Origin: Candidatus Dormiibacterota bacterium
GTDB taxonomy: Bacteria > Chloroflexota > Dormibacteria > CF-121
Length of the DNA: 64,000 nt
Reading direction: 5' to 3'
Assembly: GCA_035544955.1 (NCBI GenBank)
Contig: DASZZN010000009.1
Span: 62,001 to 126,000, forward strand
Part shown: in pieces, positions 25,283-35,945 of the stretch
Layout of the letters: each line of letters starts with the position of its first letter
Position numbering within the stretch: the first letter of the stretch is position 1
Made by a program: the position numbers and the translations under genes
The notes under the pieces: generated by a model
The model's database searches: none
Told to the model about the DNA's origin: nothing
Seen by the model: the letters and a program-made list of their open reading frames with translations, nothing else

Positions 25283-25286
<4 letters not shown>
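24561..25286 (+). CDS. clpP: ClpP protease subunit
   Basis: 241 residues. Serine peptidase forming the 14-subunit chamber that works with ClpX. Catalytic Ser108 in GLAASMA and His133 in ILIHQPSGG, with the acidic residue in the [17 protein letters not shown] region. The AGGAGAG site (24548-24554) 6 nt before the ATG at 24561 supports this start over the ATG at 24540. A proline- and glycine-rich tail of about 30 residues after ILSTARPSD is longer than usual. The stop overlaps clpX as ATGA. Confidence 0.96.
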
Positions 25287-26554
<1,268 letters not shown>

Positions 26555-26561
26555 GACGATC

Positions 26562-29003
26562 TTGTCGACTGTGACCGGCGGGCCGGCCACCATCCAGCTA
26601 GCGCTCCTCCCCCTGAAGAACGTCGTTCTCTTTCCCCACATGATCGTGCCCCTCTATGTCGGGCGGGAACGATCGATCAACGCGCTCGAGGCCGCGATGG
26701 GGCAGGGCAAGCAGGTGTTCATCTGCACCCAGCGCCAGGCCGATTGCGAGGACCCGAAGCAGGAGGACCTCTATCGCGTCGGGGTGATCGGCGAGGTGGT
26801 GCAGATGCTCAAGCTGCCCGATGGCACCATCAAAGTCCTGATCGAGGGGTCATCACGGGCGGTGATCGAACGATTTATCGAGACCGAACCGCACCTCCGG
26901 GTAGAGGTCGCCTTGCTGGACGAGGACTTCCTGCCCTCGCCCGAGCTGGAGGGCCTGATGCGTGGTGTGGTCGACCTCTTTGACCGCTACGTCGAACTCG
27001 ACAAGAAAGTGCCGCCAGAGGTCAACCTCACCGTGCGCGGCGTCGAGGATGCCGGCCGGATGGCGGACATCGTGGCCTCCAACCTGGGCATCGGCGTGAC
27101 CGACAAGCAGGACGTGCTGGAGACCTTCCAGATGAACGCGCGCCTCGAGAAACTCTCGACCGTTTTGCAGCGGGAGATCGAGATCCTCGACATGGACCGC
27201 ACCATCCGGCAGCGCGTGCGGCAGCAGATCGACCGGCGGCAGAAGGAGTTCTACCTCAAGGAGCAGATGCGCGTCATCCAGGAAGAGCTGGGTGGGGAAG
27301 AGGCGCATCCGACCGAGCTCGACGAGTTGCGCGAACACGTCAGGACGCTAGAGCTGGCCGACGCGATCGAAGAGCGCCTTCTCAAGGACGTCGACCGCCT
27401 GGAGCGGATGCCGCCCGGCTCGCCGGAGATCTCGGTGCTGCATAGCTACCTCGACCTTGTCGTCTCCCTTCCCTGGCACGCGTCCAGCGAGGACGTCACC
27501 GACCTGCGTGCGGCCGAGAGGGTGCTTGACGAGGATCATCACGGCCTGCGAAAGATCAAGGAGCGCATCCTGGAATTCCTGGCCGTGCGCCAGCTGACGA
27601 AGTCGCCCAAGGGGCCAATCCTCTGCTTCATCGGGCCGCCCGGCGTGGGGAAGACGAGCCTTGGCCGCTCGATCGCCCGCGCGCTCGGGCGGAAATTCGT
27701 TCGCGTGTCGCTGGGCGGCGTGTCCGACGAGGCCGAGATCCGCGGGCACCGGAGGACGTACGTCGGCTCGATGCCGGGGCGGATCATCAAGGGCCTGCGC
27801 GAGGCCGGTACCCGCAATCCGGTGTTCCTGCTGGATGAGATCGACAAGATGTCATCGGATTTTCGAGGGGATCCCGCCTCGGCGATGCTCGAGGTCCTTG
27901 ACCCGGAACAGAACAAGCACTTCTCGGATCACTACCTGGAAATCCCCTTCGATCTTTCGGAAGTCCTGTTCATTACCACGGCAAACGTCTACTACTCCAT
28001 CCCGAGGCCGCTGCTCGATCGGATGGAGGTGATCAACCTCCCGGGCTACACCGCCGAGGAGAAGATGGTGATCGCGCGCGAGTTCCTGATCCCCAAGCAG
28101 CTCGCCGATCACGGCCTGACCGAGAAGCATATCGAAATCACCAGGCCGGCGGTCTCCACGATGATCAACCGGTACACGAGCGAGGCAGGCGTCCGCAACC
28201 TGGAACGCTCGATCGCCGGCGTGTGCCGGAAGGTCGCGCGCGAGGTCGTCAAGGGCAAGACCCGCCGGATGACGATCGCGCCGAGCCGGCTGGATGACCT
28301 GCTCGGGCCGCCCCGGTACAAGCCCGACGAGGGGCACAAGGAGCCGCTGGTGGGCGTCGCCAACGGGCTCGCCTGGACCGAGGTTGGCGGCGTGCTGCTG
28401 ACGATCGAGGTGATCACTATGCCGGGCAAGGGCAACCTGAATCTCACCGGGCAGATGGGCGATGTAATGCAGGAGTCGGCGCGGGCCGCGCTGTCGTATG
28501 CGCGATCGAATGCCGAGGCACTCGGCATCCCGGTCGATTTCCGCGACAAGCTCGACCTGCACATCCACATCCCCAAGGGGGCGATCCCCAAGGACGGGCC
28601 CTCGGCGGGGATCTCGATTGCGCTCGCCATCATCTCCGCGCTGTCGCAGCGACCGATCCGGTCAGACGTCGCGCTCACCGGCGAGATCACGCTGCGCGGT
28701 CGAGTGCTCCCCATCGGCGGGCTCAAAGAGAAAGTCCTGGCCGCCCACCGCATTGGCATTCGCACCGTTCTCTTGCCGGAGGACAACGAGGCCGACCTGG
28801 CCGACATCCCCGTCGATATCCGCAAGCGCCTGTCCTTCAAGTTCGTCAAGACCATGGACGAAGTCATCGCCGAGGCGCTGCTGCCGAGGACAGGGACAAT
28901 CCTGCTGCCCGAACTGACGCAGCCTGCGGGCGTCGAAGAGGCGGCGGCCGCGAACGCCGACGAACGGCCACGATCCGATGCGCCGCGCCAGCCGTCTCTC
29001 TAG
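26562..29003 (+). CDS. lon: Lon protease, first copy
   Basis: 813 residues. ATP-dependent serine protease for damaged and regulatory proteins. An N-terminal substrate domain (LPLKNVVLFPHMIVPLYVGR), Walker [10 protein letters not shown] at about 355, the sensor regions, and the protease domain with catalytic Ser681 in PKDGPSAG and Lys724 in GGLKEK. The TTG at 26562 follows AGGA by 5 nt; a GTG at 26571 is the alternative. The gene continues the clpP-clpX transcript. A second lon lies at 57848. Confidence 0.95.
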   Translation: MSTVTGGPATIQLALLPLKNVVLFPHMIVPLYVGRERSINALEAAMGQGKQVFICTQRQADCEDPKQEDLYRVGVIGEVVQMLKLPDGTIKVLIEGSSRAVIERFIETEPHLRVEVALLDEDFLPSPELEGLMRGVVDLFDRYVELDKKVPPEVNLTVRGVEDAGRMADIVASNLGIGVTDKQDVLETFQMNARLEKLSTVLQREIEILDMDRTIRQRVRQQIDRRQKEFYLKEQMRVIQEELGGEEAHPTELDELREHVRTLELADAIEERLLKDVDRLERMPPGSPEISVLHSYLDLVVSLPWHASSEDVTDLRAAERVLDEDHHGLRKIKERILEFLAVRQLTKSPKGPILCFIGPPGVGKTSLGRSIARALGRKFVRVSLGGVSDEAEIRGHRRTYVGSMPGRIIKGLREAGTRNPVFLLDEIDKMSSDFRGDPASAMLEVLDPEQNKHFSDHYLEIPFDLSEVLFITTANVYYSIPRPLLDRMEVINLPGYTAEEKMVIAREFLIPKQLADHGLTEKHIEITRPAVSTMINRYTSEAGVRNLERSIAGVCRKVAREVVKGKTRRMTIAPSRLDDLLGPPRYKPDEGHKEPLVGVANGLAWTEVGGVLLTIEVITMPGKGNLNLTGQMGDVMQESARAALSYARSNAEALGIPVDFRDKLDLHIHIPKGAIPKDGPSAGISIALAIISALSQRPIRSDVALTGEITLRGRVLPIGGLKEKVLAAHRIGIRTVLLPEDNEADLADIPVDIRKRLSFKFVKTMDEVIAEALLPRTGTILLPELTQPAGVEEAAAANADERPRSDAPRQPSL

Positions 29004-29073
29004 CGAAGTCACCGAACCACGTTCGCGCAAGGGTTGGGGTGCCGCCCCGGTCATTCAGTTATTAAGATCGGCC

Positions 29074-29612
29074 GTGGGAAGACTGTCGAAACGCAAACGG
29101 TTGCTGGCTGTCGGGTTGGGCCTCATCGTCCTCGCCTGCAGCGGCCTGGCGCTGGGCCACAAGCTCGGGGAACGGTGCGGCGGCTGGTCCGGACGCGACG
29201 CTAACGGCTTGCCCCTCGGCAGCGTCACAGTTCGGGACCTCGAGACTCACCCGGAGTTCGCCCTCTACTATCCGGGAGCGAGCGTGATCGACCACGGCGG
29301 CATTGACGAGCAGGATTCGTTTCTGGGTCGTCCGGGCTCGGCTTACACGACCAGCGTCCTTGAACGTCTGACAGTGCAGATCGCGTCTATGCCTGGTATC
29401 AAACCTGGCTTACCGCGCACGGCTGGAAGACTGCCGAGATGCTGCAGAGCACCGCAGAACTCTCCGTCCAGGGATGGAAGCGTGGGTCCCGGGAGGTCAT
29501 GCTCGTGTCAATTCTGGACCCGGAGCGCTGGCAAACTGCCTTCCAGAACACCATTCCATCAGGCCAAACGATCGTCCGGACCCGGTACGGCATTTACCCG
29601 GTCGGTGGATAG
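29074..29612 (+). pseudogene. Frameshifted membrane-anchored protein gene
   Basis: From a GTG at 29074 one frame encodes a basic start, a hydrophobic segment (LLAVGLGLIVLACSGLALG) and a region with PEFALYYPGASVID. After about 29365 that frame turns into Arg/Ser-rich nonsense. The -1 frame then opens with ADRVYAWYQTWLTAHGWK and runs to TAG at 29610-29612 with normal composition (PERWQTAFQNTIPSGQTIV). The two halves read as one secreted or membrane-anchored protein of about 178 residues broken by a single-base loss (or equivalent) between 29361 and 29376. No slippery heptamer is seen, so a mutation or sequence error is more likely than programmed shifting. Function unknown. Confidence 0.65.
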
Positions 29613-29669
29613 TCGGTCGGCACGGCGACGCCGCTAGGAGCACGACCGGCCTTTAAACTGTTGCGCACC

Positions 29670-32273
29670 ATGGAGACGCGGTATGACCCGAAGATTGTCG
29701 AGCAGCGCTGGTACGACGCCTGGGAGCAGCGCGGCTACTTCAAGGCGCGGGAGAGCCTGACCGGCAAAACCTTCACGATCTCGATGCCGCCGCCCAACAT
29801 CACGGGTGACCTGCACATGGGGCACGCGATGTACACGCTGCAGGATGTGCTGGTCCGCTGGCACCGTATGCTCGGCGACGCCGCGCTCTGGGTGCCGGGC
29901 ACGGATCACGCCGCGATCGCCACGCAGAACGTCTTGGAAAAGCAGCTCGCGAAGAAAGGGACGTCCAAGGAAGCGATCGGTCGCCAGGCCTGGGACAAGC
30001 TCGTGCAGGAGTGGTACGACACCACCGGCCACACCATCCTGCAGCAGATGCGCCGCCTCGGCTTCTCAGCCGATTGGTCGCGCATCCGCTTCACCATGGA
30101 CCCGGCCTACGTGGAGGCGATCCGCTACGTCTTCGTCCAGCTGTGGAAAGAAGGGCTGATCTATCGCGGTCCCCGGATCGTCAACTGGTGCCCGCGTGAC
30201 CAGAGTGCGATTTCCGACCTCGAAGTGCAGTACGAAGAAGAGGACGGCCATCTCTATTACCTGGACTACCCGGTCGATGGGGGCGGCACGATCCCGGTCG
30301 CCACGGCGCGCCCGGAAACGATGGTGGGCGACACCGGGGTTGCTGTCCACCCAGACGACTGGCGCTACAAAGACTTGATCGGTAAGTCCGTCATGCTGCC
30401 GATCGTCTTCCGCCGGGTGCCGATCGTCGCCGACGAGGCCGTCGACCAGGAATTCGGCACCGGCGCGGTCAAGGTCACGCCCGGGCACGACGCCACCGAC
30501 TATGACATCGGGGAGCGGCATCATCTGCCGGTCCTCAGCATCCTGAGCCTGGACGGCCGGATGAACATCCCGGAGGTCCCGCAGCTCCATGGCCTCAGGG
30601 TCGCGGAGGCGCGCGATCGGACCGTCGAGATGTTGCGCGCCGAGGGCGCTTTGCAGAAGGTCGAGCCCTACCGCCACTCGGTCGGCCACTGCGACCGCTG
30701 CGGGGCGGTCATCGAGCCGATCGTGTCGGCCCAATGGTGGGTGCGGATGCAACCGCTGGCGGGGCCGGCGATCGCGGTGGCGGAAATGGACGCTCTGCGC
30801 TTCCACCCCGAGCGCTGGCGCGAGCAGTACCTGCGCTGGATGCGCAATATCCGGGATTGGAACATTTCCCGCCAGCTCTGGCTCGGCCACCGGATTCCGG
30901 TGTGGACCTGCGCCAACGGGCACGCGGTCGCCTACCTCAAGGACCCGCAGCAATGCGAGCAGTGCGGCGACCGCCATCTCAGCCAGGACCCCGACGTGCT
31001 CGATACCTGGTTCTCGTCATCGCTCTGGCCCTTCGTCACGCTCGGCTGGCCGTCGGACACGGAAGATCTGCGCCACTTCTATCCGACGCAGGTGCTCGAC
31101 ACCGCGCGCGACATCCTCTACCTCTGGGTGGCCCGCATGGTCTTCATGAGCCTGCATTTTCTGCACGTCGTGCCCTTCTCGGACGTCCTGATCCACGGCA
31201 CGGTGCTGGCGCCCGACGGCCGGCGCATGAGCAAGTCGCTCGGGACCGGCGTCGATCCGCTCGAGATGATCGAGCGGTACGGCGCGGATGCGACCCGCGC
31301 CTGGACCGCGTACTTCGGCACCGGCGGCCAGGACATCCGCTTCTCCGAGGAAAAGATCAAGTCCTACCAGCTCTTCGCGAACAAACTCTGGAACGCGACC
31401 CGGCTGCTGGCGGCGAAACTGCCCGACGGCGCACCGGTGATGCCGATCGACGAGGCGACGCTCGAGCCGGCGGATACCTGGATCCTCGGACGGCTCAGCG
31501 CGGTCACCCGGTTGGTCACCGAATCATTCCAACGTTTCGAGTTCGGCCCGGCGATCGATGTGCTCTACGAGTTCACCTGGCACGAGTTTGCCGACGATTA
31601 CCTCGAATTGATCAAGCCACGGCTGCAAGCTGCCGATGCCTCGACGGCGACGGCCCTGGCGGTCGCGGTCAACGTGCTGGAGACCACCCTCAGGTTGCTG
31701 CATCCGATCATGCCGTTCGTGACCGAAGAGCTCTGGCAGCGGCTGCCGCACGAGGGCGAGACGATCATGTACGCGGCCTGGCCGTTGGCCGACGAGACGA
31801 TCGAAGATCGCGGGTTGATAGAGGAGATGGCGCACCTGCTCGAGGTGGTGCGGGCGGTTCGCAACGTGCGTCAGGCATCGGAGCAAAAACCACGGCGGCA
31901 GCCAGCCGAGGTGACCTCGGCGCGGCGCCTGCTGACGGAACCGGTCGGCCGCGCCTACCTGGCCACGCTGGCCCGGCTGGAGCTCGATGGCAAGCTACCC
32001 GAGGGCATGCCACAGTCAGTGGTGGTCGTCGGCGATACGACGGTGCGTCTCGGGCTCCCCGGCGCTGGCGGGGTCGAGACGGAGCGCCTTCAGGCCGAAC
32101 TGCAGAAGAAACTGCGCGAGATCGAGTCGATCGAGGCGAAGCTGAACAACCCGGACTTCACGGAGAAAGCCCCCAAGGCGGTCGTCGAGCGGGAGCGCGC
32201 CCGGCTCGCCCAGGCCCGGCAGGCCGCCGCCGGGCTACGGGCCCTATTGGGTGAAACCGGCGAATTAGGGTAA
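29670..32273 (+). CDS. valS: Valyl-tRNA synthetase
   Basis: 867 residues. Class Ia synthetase that charges tRNA-Val. The HIGH motif reads HMGH in PPPNITGDLHMGHA, and KMSKS reads RMSKS in GRRMSKSLGTG. The editing domain (CP1) lies between, with TARPETMVGDT. A C-terminal coiled coil (from LQAELQKKLREIESIEAKL) is typical. The ATG at 29670 is preferred to the TTG at 29661. No T-box leader is seen in the 57 nt upstream. Confidence 0.96.
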   Translation: METRYDPKIVEQRWYDAWEQRGYFKARESLTGKTFTISMPPPNITGDLHMGHAMYTLQDVLVRWHRMLGDAALWVPGTDHAAIATQNVLEKQLAKKGTSKEAIGRQAWDKLVQEWYDTTGHTILQQMRRLGFSADWSRIRFTMDPAYVEAIRYVFVQLWKEGLIYRGPRIVNWCPRDQSAISDLEVQYEEEDGHLYYLDYPVDGGGTIPVATARPETMVGDTGVAVHPDDWRYKDLIGKSVMLPIVFRRVPIVADEAVDQEFGTGAVKVTPGHDATDYDIGERHHLPVLSILSLDGRMNIPEVPQLHGLRVAEARDRTVEMLRAEGALQKVEPYRHSVGHCDRCGAVIEPIVSAQWWVRMQPLAGPAIAVAEMDALRFHPERWREQYLRWMRNIRDWNISRQLWLGHRIPVWTCANGHAVAYLKDPQQCEQCGDRHLSQDPDVLDTWFSSSLWPFVTLGWPSDTEDLRHFYPTQVLDTARDILYLWVARMVFMSLHFLHVVPFSDVLIHGTVLAPDGRRMSKSLGTGVDPLEMIERYGADATRAWTAYFGTGGQDIRFSEEKIKSYQLFANKLWNATRLLAAKLPDGAPVMPIDEATLEPADTWILGRLSAVTRLVTESFQRFEFGPAIDVLYEFTWHEFADDYLELIKPRLQAADASTATALAVAVNVLETTLRLLHPIMPFVTEELWQRLPHEGETIMYAAWPLADETIEDRGLIEEMAHLLEVVRAVRNVRQASEQKPRRQPAEVTSARRLLTEPVGRAYLATLARLELDGKLPEGMPQSVVVVGDTTVRLGLPGAGGVETERLQAELQKKLREIESIEAKLNNPDFTEKAPKAVVERERARLAQARQAAAGLRALLGETGELG

Positions 32274-32313
32274 GGTATCGGAAGTCAAATTCTGTGAGTG
32301 CTGAGGAGGCGCA

Positions 32314-32784
32314 TTGCCGAATCTAACGTCGCTGAAACCGCTGCTCTTTATCGTCATCTTTTACCTGCTGGCGTTCTGGCTGAGCCTCTCCTACTGGGCG
32401 TTCCGCGACGCGCGGGAGCGCTCGAACAGCGTGCTGTTCCATGTGTTCGCCACCGGCCTCTCGCTGGTGCTGCCGATTTTCGGGCTGTTCATCTACATGA
32501 TCATCCGGCCACCGCTGACGATGGCCGAGCGCCGTGCGTTGGAGCTCGAGACCCAAGCGTTGTCCGAGCCGGGCGGCCCGGCGCGCGAGCTGCGGCCTTG
32601 CCCCAGCTGTGGCGAGCCGATCGACTCCCAGTACGTCCTCTGCCCGCACTGCAAGACGCAGTTCAGCAAACTCTGCCCGCGCTGCAACAAGCAGCTCAAG
32701 CTGGGGTGGAGCGTCTGCCCCTACTGCGCCGAAGAGGTCCCACTCCAGGGTGGGGCCGTCCCCACGCCGCGCATCGCTCGCTAG
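32314..32784 (+). CDS. Membrane protein with double zinc ribbon
   Basis: 156 residues. Two N-terminal membrane helices (LLFIVIFYLLAFWLSLSYW and VFATGLSLVLPIFGLFIYMII) are followed by a cytoplasmic tail with four CxxC pairs: CPSC, CPHC, CPRC and CPYC, forming two zinc ribbons of the DZANK type. Such tails bind proteins or nucleic acids; no specific role is known. The TTG start at 32314 is supported by GAGGAGG 4 nt upstream. It precedes the two large membrane proteins. Confidence 0.8.
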   Translation: MPNLTSLKPLLFIVIFYLLAFWLSLSYWAFRDARERSNSVLFHVFATGLSLVLPIFGLFIYMIIRPPLTMAERRALELETQALSEPGGPARELRPCPSCGEPIDSQYVLCPHCKTQFSKLCPRCNKQLKLGWSVCPYCAEEVPLQGGAVPTPRIAR

Positions 32785-32804
32785 TTAGCTTGAGCTAGGC
32801 AACC

Positions 32805-34364
32805 ATGCCGCTTGCGGCGCAGGCGCTGCTCCCATTTCTCGCTCTGTTGGGTGCGTCGGCCATTATTCAGCGCCGGCCGCGCCACAAGTCCAACGGCTGG
32901 ATCGCCGTGGCCGCGACGGGCACCGCCGGAATCATCGCCATGGTCGAGCTGGTGCAGCTCGCGCCCGGCGAGCACGTTGATGTTCCTTACCTGACGACGT
33001 TTCCCTATGCCGACCTCGCCGTCCGGCTCGACGGGCTCTCGCTGGCGTTTGCCAGCGTCACCTTGATCACCGCGGCGTTGCTGATGCTGGCGCGACTGGG
33101 GCTGCGCGGTGATCGCCGCGAGCCCTGGTTTGGCTGGCTGCTGACCAGCGCTGCCGCGTGCGCGGTGATCTTCGCCCACAACCTGCTCCTGGTCTACATC
33201 GCGCTCCAGCTGCTCACCCTCGCCTGGAGCGGGGCAGTTGACGAGACGGCGCGCCGGCGCCGCGGCCTTCGTCTCGCTGTCCAGGTCGCGGACATCGGGC
33301 TGCTGCTGGCGGCCGCCAGCGCGATTCAGTCGGTCGGAACCAGCGCCTTCTCGGGCGTGCCGTCCGATACCTTCGGGCTCGCGACCTTTGTCCTCGTGCT
33401 GCTGCCGGTTGCCGTGCGGGTCGTGGCGTTGGCGCTAACCACGGGTGGCCCGCAGGCGACGGTGGCTTTCGAGCCCGCTATCGCCTGGGTCGCACCCGCG
33501 GGGTACCTGCTGATGCGCATGCTGGCCCTGATGGGCGGCCGGCTCCCCGACCGCCCGACGGCGGTCGCGCTCTTCGCGGTCGGCGCGCTGGTGGCGCTCG
33601 GGTTTGCGGGCCTTGCGCTCCTCGAGCGACCGGGCCCACGACTCGCCGCGCTGGTGCTCGTCGCTCAGGCGGGCCTCGCCCTGGCGTTCTCGACCGGTAG
33701 CGACCCGCTCATGACGGTCGCCTGCACCTGGCTGTGGCTGCTGCTCGTCCCGCTCGCGGGGCTTGCCAGCGTCCGGGTTGCGACCGGATCGGCCGCGGAG
33801 GGACTCACCATGCTCAACCTCGCCATGATCCCGGGAAGCGTCGCGTTCATCGGGTTATGGCTCGGCGGCCTCGCGCTCAACGCCCGGGGGCTGCTCTTCG
33901 CGATGATCCTGGTCCTGCTGGCGGTGGGCCTCGCGGCGATCGCGACGCTCCGCCGGATGGTGCCGTTACGATCGGCCCGCCTCGAGATCGCCGCGGGATG
34001 GGGTGCCGGACTCTTGCTGATCGCCGCCTTTCCACTTGTCGTAATGGACCACCTCGTCGTGCCGGCTGCGGCGACCGTCCGGCTGGTCCCTCGCGGAACC
34101 GTGGCGACGAGTCTGTTCGGGCTCGTCGCCGGTGGTGGGACCTGGCCGGCGTTCGTCGTGTCGCTTGCGCTCGTGCTGGGCTTCGGGGTCGCGGTGTGGG
34201 GGCTTCGCCTCAAAGCCCACACCCAACCCTCCTCCAGAGGGGGAGGGCATTTTGTGGCGTGGACATTGCCCGGCGTGTCGTTGCCGTCGGTGCCGGAATG
34301 GACTCGCTTCCTGCTCTGGGGCGCCTTCGGCATCGCGGTCTTCAACGTCCTGACGCGCTCATGA
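32805..34364 (+). CDS. Degenerate NuoL/M/N-like membrane protein
   Basis: 519 residues with about fourteen helices. The region VRLDGLSLAFASVTLITAAL, then a helix pair ending NLLLVYIALQLLTLAWS, matches the layout of proton-pumping antiporter-like subunits (NuoL/M/N, Mrp, hydrogenase-4). However, the helix-5 glutamate found as LYxxxEL in those subunits is Gln here (ALQLL), and the helix-7 lysine region reads RVVALALTTGGP without an obvious Lys. The key pumping residues therefore appear lost. A Pro/Gly-rich insertion near residue 475 is encoded by a dispersed repeat. The stop overlaps the next membrane gene (ATGA). No other complex I gene is nearby. Confidence 0.6.
   Translation: MPLAAQALLPFLALLGASAIIQRRPRHKSNGWIAVAATGTAGIIAMVELVQLAPGEHVDVPYLTTFPYADLAVRLDGLSLAFASVTLITAALLMLARLGLRGDRREPWFGWLLTSAAACAVIFAHNLLLVYIALQLLTLAWSGAVDETARRRRGLRLAVQVADIGLLLAAASAIQSVGTSAFSGVPSDTFGLATFVLVLLPVAVRVVALALTTGGPQATVAFEPAIAWVAPAGYLLMRMLALMGGRLPDRPTAVALFAVGALVALGFAGLALLERPGPRLAALVLVAQAGLALAFSTGSDPLMTVACTWLWLLLVPLAGLASVRVATGSAAEGLTMLNLAMIPGSVAFIGLWLGGLALNARGLLFAMILVLLAVGLAAIATLRRMVPLRSARLEIAAGWGAGLLLIAAFPLVVMDHLVVPAAATVRLVPRGTVATSLFGLVAGGGTWPAFVVSLALVLGFGVAVWGLRLKAHTQPSSRGGGHFVAWTLPGVSLPSVPEWTRFLLWGAFGIAVFNVLTRS
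34216..34250. repeat. REP-like palindromic repeat inside a membrane protein gene
   Basis: CCCACACCCAACCCTCC leads into a hairpin whose arms CCCTCCTCC and GGGGGAGGG are separated by AGA (one T-G wobble). It encodes the hydrophilic AHTQPSSRGGGH segment, out of character for the surrounding helices. It shares its layout with the copies at 6598-6655 and 41776-41812. Confidence 0.5.
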
Positions 34365-35929
34365 TCGTGTACCTGCCGGCGGCGCTGTTTCTCGTCAGCC
34401 TGCTGGTGGCCTACGGCAGTGCCGGGCCCCGGCGACAGGTGGCGACCATCGGCACGGTGCTGGCGGCCGCCTGGTCGCTGCTGCTGCTGGTCGACCCCGG
34501 TTCGGCCACATGGGCGATCGGACCGATCGTCGCGACTGTGCTGCTGCCACGCCCGGGTCAGCGCGTCAACTCGAGCTTCGAAGGATTGACACGGCGTGTC
34601 ATCTCCATCGCCCTGGCATTGCTGATCGCCATCTTCCTGGCCTCGCGGTTGCCGGTTGGCGAGAACCCGCTCTTGCTCAGCGCGGTGCCCTGGTTCCTCG
34701 GCGCGCTGGGCGCCGCCTGGTTTACCAGCCCGATCGACCAGCCCGAGCGGCTGCAGGGCCAGGTGCTGATGGTGGCGGCCGCGGCAGCCGTCATCCTCGC
34801 CGCCGTTCCAGCCGGACCGCTCACCGCAGGCGTGGCCGGAGCCATGGCGCTGATGCCGCTCGCCGGCGAGCGCTGGCGTCTGCCGGGCGCGCTCCGGTTA
34901 CCGGTGAGCGTTGGGCTACTCGGGCTCGCCGGCGCCGCGGCCGTGGTGGCCATTGTCGGTACGTCGATCGCCCGCGTCGCCCTCTTCGACCTGTCGGTCA
35001 ACGTGAGCGGGGCGATCCTGCTCGCCATCGCCGTCTTACTGGTCGCCGGTGCGGCCATCGCGCCGGTCGGCTTCGAGTGGGCGGCGCTGCTGGGGGTCCT
35101 GGCCGTGAGCGCGTCGGCGCCCAGCCTGCGTTGGGCGGCCCTGGGGGCGCTGATCGCGGTGGCCACGGTGCTGGTGAGGGACGCGGAACACCCGGCCTGG
35201 CTGGCCTTCGGCGTTCTTGGCCTTATTCCGGTGCTGCAGGGACTGGCGACGCCGGCCTGGAGCGGCCGAGTGCAGGCCGTGGCGCTCGCGCTTGGGCTCG
35301 TGCTCATGGTGCTGGCCTCACGAGGCGGGATGCTCCGGGTGCTCGTGCTCCCCGCCACCGGGTTTCTCGTCATCCTGACCCTCGGCGCTGTGACTCCGCC
35401 GAACCTCGTTCGGTTCCAGTGGATCGCAGCGCTCGCCACCGCGCTGTTGGTGTCGCGGATGGTGCTCGCCTGGCTCATCGACAGGAGTGGACGTGCGGAG
35501 ATCGTGCGCGACCAGCTGCTCTTCGCCCTGCTCCTGCTCGCGATCAGTGCACGTGACTCGCTGGGGCTCGGTGCGCTCGCCGCCGCGCTGCTGCTCGTCG
35601 ACCTCGCGATCGTCCGGATCGAGGCCATGCCCGAGCGATGGTCGGGGACGGCCGCCCGGCTGGTGCTACTCGCCCGCTCCAGCTGGCCACCGGCCGTGAC
35701 CTTCGCGGGAGCCGCGATCGCCGTCATCGCCGCCCTGCAAGCCAGCCTGGTCCTCGGCTTGCTGGCCGCCCTGGTGCTCGCCGGGCTTCAGCTGGCGCCG
35801 CTCCTCGACCGCCATGCGCTGACGCCTGCGCTGGAGCGGCCCCGTTCGGCATTGGGATGGGTCGGTCCGGCGCTGTCGATCGCCTGTGGCGTCGCGCCTG
35901 CCCTGCTGCTGCGCATGCTGCGGCTCTGA
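34361..35929 (+). CDS. Large polytopic membrane protein, function unknown
   Basis: 522 residues with about sixteen hydrophobic segments, very rich in Ala, Leu and Val. The ATG at 34361 overlaps the stop of the NuoL/M/N-like gene, so the two are produced together and may form one complex. No motif of a known transporter or enzyme is clear. Charged residues within helices are few (IARVALFDLSV, LIDRSGRAEIVRDQLLF). It ends 16 nt before maf. A longer frame upstream is a shadow of the partner gene. Confidence 0.7.
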   Translation: MIVYLPAALFLVSLLVAYGSAGPRRQVATIGTVLAAAWSLLLLVDPGSATWAIGPIVATVLLPRPGQRVNSSFEGLTRRVISIALALLIAIFLASRLPVGENPLLLSAVPWFLGALGAAWFTSPIDQPERLQGQVLMVAAAAAVILAAVPAGPLTAGVAGAMALMPLAGERWRLPGALRLPVSVGLLGLAGAAAVVAIVGTSIARVALFDLSVNVSGAILLAIAVLLVAGAAIAPVGFEWAALLGVLAVSASAPSLRWAALGALIAVATVLVRDAEHPAWLAFGVLGLIPVLQGLATPAWSGRVQAVALALGLVLMVLASRGGMLRVLVLPATGFLVILTLGAVTPPNLVRFQWIAALATALLVSRMVLAWLIDRSGRAEIVRDQLLFALLLLAISARDSLGLGALAAALLLVDLAIVRIEAMPERWSGTAARLVLLARSSWPPAVTFAGAAIAVIAALQASLVLGLLAALVLAGLQLAPLLDRHALTPALERPRSALGWVGPALSIACGVAPALLLRMLRL

Positions 35930-35945
35930 CCCGGGGAGCAATTTC

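Noticed and set aside
29613-29669. T-box leader for valS
   Set aside because: Only 57 nt, no specifier loop or T-box sequence.
32805-34364. Genuine complex I or Mrp operon
   Set aside because: Key residues are missing and no other nuo or mrp gene is near.
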